This document shows positions 5,931-10,000 of a stretch of DNA of 10,000 nt, in pieces. Each line of letters begins with the position of its first letter. The stretch's first letter is position 1. The DNA comes from Methanospirillum hungatei (GTDB taxonomy: Archaea; Halobacteriota; Methanomicrobia; Methanomicrobiales; Methanospirillaceae). A program made the position numbers and the translations under genes. The stretch spans positions 1 to 10,000 of the forward strand of contig NZ_JAIWNS010000035.1 in the NCBI RefSeq assembly GCF_020216685.1, written 5' to 3'. The notes under the pieces were generated by a model, which saw nothing but the letters and a program-made list of their open reading frames with translations, was not told the DNA's origin and made no database searches.

Positions 5931-7178
5931 ATGGGAATAAATGCGAAAATTGGATCAGTTCTGGTAGTACTACTCTGCATCTGGTGTGTTTCTGCTCAAG
6001 AGGAGATTATCATCGGCACAATAATCGATGAACAAGGAGACTGTGCTTCATATGCCGCGGGAATAGAAGCTGCAATAGATCTTGCGGTTTCAGATTTAAA
6101 TGACAGTTATGCGAAATCTGGCCTTGATACCACAGTCACGGTAATAAAATCTACCTCCAACGGGACACGGGAGAGTGCTGCACAGGCAGCAAAAGACGTA
6201 ATCAGTCAGGGTGCCAGGGTCATAGTCGGTCCTTCTTCTTCAGAGGAAGTGTCCGGTGTTCTCCCAGTGCTTACCCGTGCAGGGATATTCTCTGTAAATC
6301 CATCGTCATCGAGAGCCCTCTCTCTCCCCGGTGATCCGATGGTCAGGTTATGTCCTGATGATTCAAACCTGATGAAAGCGGCTTTGAGATATCACCAGAT
6401 GAACCAGCAGGACTCTCAGGGAACAAAGGTCGTTCTCCTTGCACGGGAAGATCTTTATGGTGAGGTATTGAGTGATATGTTCTCATCATATGAGCAGATC
6501 GCAGATCCTGTTTTCTATCCGGCTCATACCCGTGACTTTACCCAGGCCCTGAAAACCCTTGATTCAATTGTAGATCCGATGATTGCGGAGGTCGGAGAGA
6601 AGAATGTTACCATCATCGTCGTCTCCCTGGATGAGACCGGTGATCTTCTGGCGCAGGCATCTGCATATCCTGGCCTTCGGAAAGCACGGTGGGAAGGGAT
6701 GGATGGTGCAGCACTTCATGCAACCGTTCTGGACAATGAAACCGCTGCAGCGTTTGCTTATAAAACCGGGTTCACCACTCTTTCATTTAATATCGCCCAG
6801 CCAGCTGTTTCAGATTATTGGCGGGTTTTTGATGCAGTAAAAGAGGCAAAAGGCGGGAAGGTCCCCTGTATCTATGAGATTCTTGCATATGATCAGACCC
6901 TGATGGCTGCATGGATTGTACAGAATAACCCGAAAAGTCCTGAAGAGATGCTCTATATCGCTGATAATTATGGGAAGTATTCGTATGCTGCAACGGGTTG
7001 GCTAAAATTGAATGAAAACAGTGACCGGGAGTTTGGGGATTATTATTTTTACATGGTAGATAAATCCGAAGATGGGTATTATTGGAAGCCGGTCTATGTA
7101 TACAAGTATGAAAGTGATACTATTCAATCCCTGAACGGTGTCAGAAATAAGTTTATGGAACGTTTTTTGGAAAAATAA
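5931..7178 (+). CDS. Extracellular ligand-binding protein of the branched-chain amino acid (LivJ / Peripla_BP_6) type
   Basis: From ATG 5931 the product is 415 residues. It begins with a signal peptide (NAKIGSVLVVLLCIWCVSA, cleavage likely before QEE) and enters the family's first strand at EEIIIGTIIDEQGD. Further family marks are YAAGIEAAIDLAVSDLN, ARVIVGPSSSEEVSGVLPVL, GIFSVNPSSSRAL, VVLLAREDLYGEVLSDMF, a second-lobe stretch with VTIIVVSLDETGDLLAQA, and CIYEILAYDQTLMAAWIV near the C-terminus. The ATG at 5862 would place 23 extra residues before the signal peptide, and 5931 has AGGGG five bases before it, so I use 5931. Such proteins capture amino acids, amides or related ligands for an ABC importer, or serve as sensors. 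No permease or ATPase gene is next to it and no lipobox is clear, so it is an orphan receptor here. The ligand is unknown. Confidence 0.88.
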   Translation: MGINAKIGSVLVVLLCIWCVSAQEEIIIGTIIDEQGDCASYAAGIEAAIDLAVSDLNDSYAKSGLDTTVTVIKSTSNGTRESAAQAAKDVISQGARVIVGPSSSEEVSGVLPVLTRAGIFSVNPSSSRALSLPGDPMVRLCPDDSNLMKAALRYHQMNQQDSQGTKVVLLAREDLYGEVLSDMFSSYEQIADPVFYPAHTRDFTQALKTLDSIVDPMIAEVGEKNVTIIVVSLDETGDLLAQASAYPGLRKARWEGMDGAALHATVLDNETAAAFAYKTGFTTLSFNIAQPAVSDYWRVFDAVKEAKGGKVPCIYEILAYDQTLMAAWIVQNNPKSPEEMLYIADNYGKYSYAATGWLKLNENSDREFGDYYFYMVDKSEDGYYWKPVYVYKYESDTIQSLNGVRNKFMERFLEK

Positions 7179-7183
7179 TTACT

Positions 7184-7215
7184 CTTTTTTCTCAATTGAG
7201 ATAAAACCCTTTTTT
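7184..7215 (+). terminator. T-tracts with a 12-base palindrome after the binding-protein gene
   Basis: A T-run (7184-7190) comes a few bases after the stop at 7178, then the perfect palindrome TCTCAATTGAGA (7190-7201) and a second T-run (7210-7215). T-tracts end transcription in archaea, so this is a reasonable terminator. The palindrome could also be a protein site for the downstream operon. Confidence 0.5.
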
Positions 7216-7251
7216 ACATGAAAATCCCGTATTTTCTATCCCTCGATAATA

Positions 7252-7259
7252 TTCATATA
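7252..7259 (+). promoter_or_regulatory. TATA-like box for the envelope operon
   Basis: TTCATATA follows the A-rich CGATAATA and is centred about 36 bases before ATG 7292. Transcription would start near 7282, leaving a leader of about ten bases with GTGAG (7282-7286) as a possible ribosome site. Confidence 0.4.
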
Positions 7260-7291
7260 CCCTTATGACAACTATACGAGTGTGAGCAATC

Positions 7292-7738
7292 ATGTTCTGT
7301 CATCAGTGTGGAGCTGAAGTTTCTGAGGGAAGCAAATTCTGTGAATCCTGTGGAGCACGGGTCAACCAGGATTTTGAATACAAATACGAAGAAAAACAAA
7401 CCGGGCAGAAAACCAACTATACCTTATCTGAAAACCGGAAGAATTCCACTCTTGCTGCCATCGCAAGTTTTCTCTGGTCCGGGATGGGGCAGGTCTATAA
7501 CGGAAACCTACTGAAGGGTTTTGCCTTTTTCATTGGTGCTCTGATTGGATCAAAGATATTTTTTATACCAGGTATCATCATCTGGATCTTCGGGATTTAC
7601 GATGCATATAAGACTGCGAACCAGATGAATAGTGGGGAGATACCCTATGTGGAACACAGTATGGGCCAGATCATCATATTTGTTCTGGGAACGCTCGCAT
7701 TAATTGTGATATTCTTCATATTCGGTCTTGCCATATAA
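7292..7738 (+). CDS. Zinc-ribbon membrane protein with TM2-like domain
   Basis: The 148-residue protein begins with a compact zinc ribbon, MFCHQCGAEV...FCESCGARV, with metal ligands C3, C6, C17 and C20. A polar linker rich in Lys, Glu, Asn and Tyr (about 25-52) follows. The membrane part has the TM2 pattern: ASFLWSGMGQVYNGNLLKGF (58-77), a second hydrophobic segment reaching IIIWIFGIYDAYKTANQM (95-112), and a last helix IIIFVLGTLALIVIFFIFGL (127-146). The G-x-GQ-x-Y-x-G...W...D-x-Y pattern is typical of TM2 domains. Proteins of this build are common in archaea and bacteria; their function is mostly unknown, and the ribbon probably lies in the cytoplasm. It is the first gene of a same-strand series with gaps of 38, 39 and 14 bases, probably one operon. 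The inner + frame at 7308 is a shadow. Confidence 0.85.
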   Translation: MFCHQCGAEVSEGSKFCESCGARVNQDFEYKYEEKQTGQKTNYTLSENRKNSTLAAIASFLWSGMGQVYNGNLLKGFAFFIGALIGSKIFFIPGIIIWIFGIYDAYKTANQMNSGEIPYVEHSMGQIIIFVLGTLALIVIFFIFGLAI

Positions 7739-7776
7739 GGGTTCTGAAACGTGAAATCGCAAGGGGTGATTATCGA

Positions 7777-8376
7777 ATGAAACGTTATCTCATTCTGGTA
7801 ATATGGTGCGTTTGTCTCGTATGTGTCGGCTCTTCGGGCTGGGTTCCGACTCCTACCCCTGACCTGGACCAGCTGGAGGCAGAGTACCGGGCAGAAGAGT
7901 ATGTCCTGTCTGAATATCATAACCTGACTGGTCAGACAGATAAAGAGGCTGATCGTCTCATGCTTCAGGGTCTTATGCTCTCACAATCGGGCAGGTATGC
8001 AGAGTCCAAAGAGTATTTTTCAAAGGTTACCGTACTGACTCCGGATGACCCTGATGCGTGGTATTACCTGGGGATGAGTGAATACCGGCTGAATCAGTCA
8101 GAAAACGCGATGAAAGCCTTCAATAAATCCCTTGAAATCAATCCTGATTATGCCTATGGATACTATGGTCTTTCTCTGGTCTATGCTCAGCAGGGGGAGA
8201 TCTGGAAGCAGTCCGAAGCAATATCGCGTGCTCTTGAGATAGAGGAGAAAGCCGGATCTGGGTCCCATAATCAAGGTGCCCCGAAAGAGACAACGCCCGG
8301 AATACCACTCTGCACGGTCACTGCAATAATTGGCACACTCTGTGCAGGAATCTGGTTTGAAAATCATAAACGGTGA
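7777..8376 (+). CDS. Secreted TPR protein with C-terminal membrane anchor
   Basis: A strong ribosome site GGGGTGAT (7763-7770) is six bases before the ATG. The 199-residue product has a signal peptide (KRYLILVIWCVCLVCVGSSG), then a short acidic region and three tetratricopeptide repeats: about 58-91 (LMLQGLMLSQSGRYAESKEY), 92-125 (PDAWYYLGMSEYRLNQSENA, with AFNKSLEINPD) and 126-159 (AYGYYGLSLVYAQQGEIWKQ). A polar linker then leads to TTPGIPL, a hydrophobic segment TVTAIIGTLCAGIWF and a short basic tail NHKR. That end resembles archaeosortase-type sorting signals (PGF motif, helix, basic tail), with PGI in place of PGF. Sequons NLT, NQS and NKS could carry N-glycans outside. TPRs mediate protein contacts, so this may be a surface scaffold. 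Neighbours suggest an envelope complex. The partner is unknown. Confidence 0.82.
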   Translation: MKRYLILVIWCVCLVCVGSSGWVPTPTPDLDQLEAEYRAEEYVLSEYHNLTGQTDKEADRLMLQGLMLSQSGRYAESKEYFSKVTVLTPDDPDAWYYLGMSEYRLNQSENAMKAFNKSLEINPDYAYGYYGLSLVYAQQGEIWKQSEAISRALEIEEKAGSGSHNQGAPKETTPGIPLCTVTAIIGTLCAGIWFENHKR

Positions 8377-8415
8377 TCGTATCATCCATCAAAACCATAC
8401 CGGGGAATGTAATCC

Positions 8416-9195
8416 ATGACAATGCCTAAAAGATGTCCATACCAGGTGTCTCTTCTGATTCTTCTTTGTGTCCTTTGTTCAATAGTGCCAGTATCAGCTC
8501 AAAGTGACTTTTGTCCTGGTTCAGTAATGACGGATGCATCGGCCGCCTGCCTTGAGTGTGCCCAGACAAAGACCTGTACCCAGGATGAACGGTGCATGAG
8601 GGCACAATGCTGTCTGTGCAGATGTTATCCCCAGTGTTGCTACAAGCAGCCTGATACTGATTGCTCCCGGTTTTCCTGTTCCTGTAATGACGGGGGGTCA
8701 GTTCCCCCTGATAGAAATGGGGACGGGACTTTTATCATTCTTATCGGCGGACTGCTTGTTGCGGGAGCAATCGGAGCTGCTGTACTAAAGACCAGGAAGA
8801 AACCTGCTGAACCGGTACAGAAGGATAGCGGTTTGAAGAAAGAGGAGAAAAAAGAGCAGAAGCTGGTCAGGTATGTTCTCCAGTTATCAAAGGACACAGT
8901 CCGGGTATCAGGAGATAAAAATGACTCATTTACCGTCACTATATGGAAACTACTCGAAACCGGCGAGTATATAAAGCAACCAGGAGCTCCCATTCAGGTA
9001 TCCGGCCCTTCAATACCCGGGCTTCTTGTCCATCCAAACTCCGGTATGGGAACCCTTCAGGTAACTGTCTCGCTTTCCAAACCTGTACCGGTGACATCTG
9101 CTGAACTGACCATATCAGCATCAGCTGGGGGGATGACGCAGAAAGCTACGGTGCATATAACCATAGAGCAGTCATTACAGGTAGGATTTGAGTAG
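8416..9195 (+). CDS. Membrane protein with 14-cysteine ectodomain and cytoplasmic beta-rich domain
   Basis: The 259-residue protein has a signal peptide (LLILLCVLCSIVPVSA, cleavage before QSDF), then a dense cysteine region, residues 33-90, with 14 Cys including CLEC, CCLCRC, QCC and CSC. An Asp/Gly-rich stretch (DRNGDGT) leads into one membrane helix (105-125), then KTRKK and a Lys/Glu-rich linker (126-150). The C-terminal part (151-259) is beta-rich, beginning RYVLQLSKDTVRVSG and ending KATVHITIEQ, like an immunoglobulin-type module. The positive-inside rule puts the Cys region outside and the beta module inside. The cysteines could form disulfides or bind metal; which is not readable from sequence. 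Start 8416 has GGGGA nine bases upstream; ATG 8422 is an alternative. I recognise no named family. The next gene's product seems to share the module start. Confidence 0.8.
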   Translation: MTMPKRCPYQVSLLILLCVLCSIVPVSAQSDFCPGSVMTDASAACLECAQTKTCTQDERCMRAQCCLCRCYPQCCYKQPDTDCSRFSCSCNDGGSVPPDRNGDGTFIILIGGLLVAGAIGAAVLKTRKKPAEPVQKDSGLKKEEKKEQKLVRYVLQLSKDTVRVSGDKNDSFTVTIWKLLETGEYIKQPGAPIQVSGPSIPGLLVHPNSGMGTLQVTVSLSKPVPVTSAELTISASAGGMTQKATVHITIEQSLQVGFE

Positions 9196-9203
9196 GGGGG
9201 TGA
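9195..9203 (+). promoter_or_regulatory. Ribosome binding site that decides the start of the last gene
   Basis: GGGGGGTGA, a strong match to archaeal anti-SD pairing (GGTGA core), begins at the final base of the previous stop codon. It is six bases before ATG 9210 but only two before ATG 9206, whose frame stops after 29 codons. The site therefore supports translation from 9210. Confidence 0.7.
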
Positions 9204-9209
9204 AAATGG

Positions 9210-10000
9210 ATGAAATTTTCAAAACCGATCCCATATCATCCCGACACCAGATCGCTGGGCCCGGTCAGTATGAAGATCTGGTTTTTCCTTGCTGATAACA
9301 AGCGGGTTAAACTCAATCATGCATCCGCCGCTCTGATCCCTGGTTCAGGATGGGAAGGACTCATTGATCTCAAAACCCGGTACATCCTGGATAACACAAC
9401 CTTTCAGATTGATGCATCACTGAAAAGGCCACTCAGGTTATCCGAGTATCAGGGGCTGATTCTGACAAAAAGATCCATTCCTATCCAGAGCTCCCTTACC
9501 CCCGATGGTTCTGTTCCAGGTATGGGAATACCGGTCCCGGTGGGCGGAGCACCGGTCATCGATCAGATTGATATCACCATTCCTGATATCCCTGCTCCAA
9601 AGCTCATAACAGACGTATATTATGCCGGGAATGATGAATCAGGGCATCCTCTTGCACTTGTACAAGCGACAGTCGATCTCCCCTTTCCATTCACCGAAGA
9701 GGAGATGGCTGGAATCATCCAGGGAATTTCTATATCGGTGACCGATGGGAGAACTGCTATCACTGAAGGCCCGGAATTAATCGAAGGACAATACAAGAAG
9801 CGGTTCATTACCGGTAACGCTCCACCTGATGTGATGCAGAAATCGCGGGTTATTGTTGCCGTTCGTGCGTCGGTTGTCGGTCTTTCATTGGTAGAGGACG
9901 TTTCTCTCACCTTTGCCCCTTCTCTATCCTATATTCTCAATATTAAACCATCACGGGCTCTTTTCGTAACCGTAAAAAATACTGCTCATCTTCATGCGGA
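9210..10000 (+). CDS. Long soluble beta-rich protein, 3' end beyond the window
   Basis: From ATG 9210 the frame is open through the last base (263 complete codons), so this is a partial gene. The product has no signal peptide or membrane helix. It starts MKFSKPIPYHPDTRSLGPVS, continues with alternating hydrophobic strands (MKIWFFLADNKRVKL, GLIDLKTRYILDNTTFQI), and has a Pro/Gly/Ile-rich joint (SVPGMGIPVPVGG, DITIPDIPAPK) at about 101-131. A second strand-rich part follows, containing GISISVTDGRTAI and VIVAVRASVVGLSLVEDVSL. At about 240 a stretch SYILNIKPSRALFV resembles the start of the beta module in the previous protein (RYVLQLSKDTVRVS), so more modules may follow. It lies 14 bases after the previous stop and is probably coupled to it. 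No family recognised. The - strand frame at 9620-9910 is a shadow. Confidence 0.8.
   Translation, partial: MKFSKPIPYHPDTRSLGPVSMKIWFFLADNKRVKLNHASAALIPGSGWEGLIDLKTRYILDNTTFQIDASLKRPLRLSEYQGLILTKRSIPIQSSLTPDGSVPGMGIPVPVGGAPVIDQIDITIPDIPAPKLITDVYYAGNDESGHPLALVQATVDLPFPFTEEEMAGIIQGISISVTDGRTAITEGPELIEGQYKKRFITGNAPPDVMQKSRVIVAVRASVVGLSLVEDVSLTFAPSLSYILNIKPSRALFVTVKNTAHLHA

Noticed and set aside
9206..9295. Start of the last gene at ATG 9206
   Set aside because: That frame ends after 29 codons; ATG 9210 has ideal spacing from GGTGA and stays open to the end of the window.
8098..9910. - strand frames opposite the TPR, Cys-rich and beta-rich genes (8098-8385, 8640-8993, 8939-9121, 9620-9910)
   Set aside because: All lie within well-supported + strand genes with ribosome sites and domain features, and none shows a domain.

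Overview
The window looks archaeal, most likely from a methanogen of the Methanomicrobiales (Methanospirillum-like). This is inferred from the style of the genes: a cytoplasmic HTH-PAS-PAS histidine kinase with an RHDILNQ H-box, a receiver-only response regulator beside a stand-alone winged-helix protein, TATA-like boxes about 25 bases upstream of start codons, GGTGA-type ribosome binding sites, and secreted or membrane proteins of the kind common in these methanogens. No rRNA, tRNA, CRISPR array, transposase or phage gene was seen. The assignment to a genus is a guess.

Left part (1-4254), A+T-rich and signalling-related. Bases 1-812 hold signalling-gene debris: an orphan PAS domain on the + strand (66-482) with no usable start, and on the - strand (531-712) a response-regulator remnant with a one-base frameshift, recognisable by line-up with the intact regulator next door. 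Two divergent operons follow. Leftward are a receiver-only response regulator (1175-1660) and a winged-helix regulator (813-1178), overlapping by ATGA. Rightward are a 524-residue soluble histidine kinase with an N-terminal DNA-binding domain (1755-3329), two paralogous three-helix membrane proteins (3358-3699, 3696-4034) and a 75-residue helical protein (4027-4254). The last three overlap or nearly abut. The reasonable inference is one sensory system: small membrane proteins pass a signal to a soluble kinase, which phosphorylates the receiver, with output through the winged-helix protein and possibly through the kinase itself.

Middle part (4255-7290). A moeA-type molybdopterin molybdotransferase gene (4299-5468, - strand) converges on the sensory operon. 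A region of about 460 bases without a convincing gene follows, then an orphan branched-chain-amino-acid-type extracellular binding protein (5931-7178), with no permease or ATPase gene in view.

Right part (7291-10000). A probable operon of envelope-related genes: a zinc-ribbon/TM2-like membrane protein, a secreted TPR protein with a C-terminal membrane anchor, a protein with a 14-cysteine ectodomain, one membrane helix and a beta-rich cytoplasmic domain, and a long soluble beta-rich protein (9210 onward) that runs off the window. The last two seem to share a beta-module start (Y-[VI]-L-x-[LI]), which suggests they act together. The function of this operon is unknown. It and the kinase/membrane-pair cluster are the best candidates for undescribed systems here.
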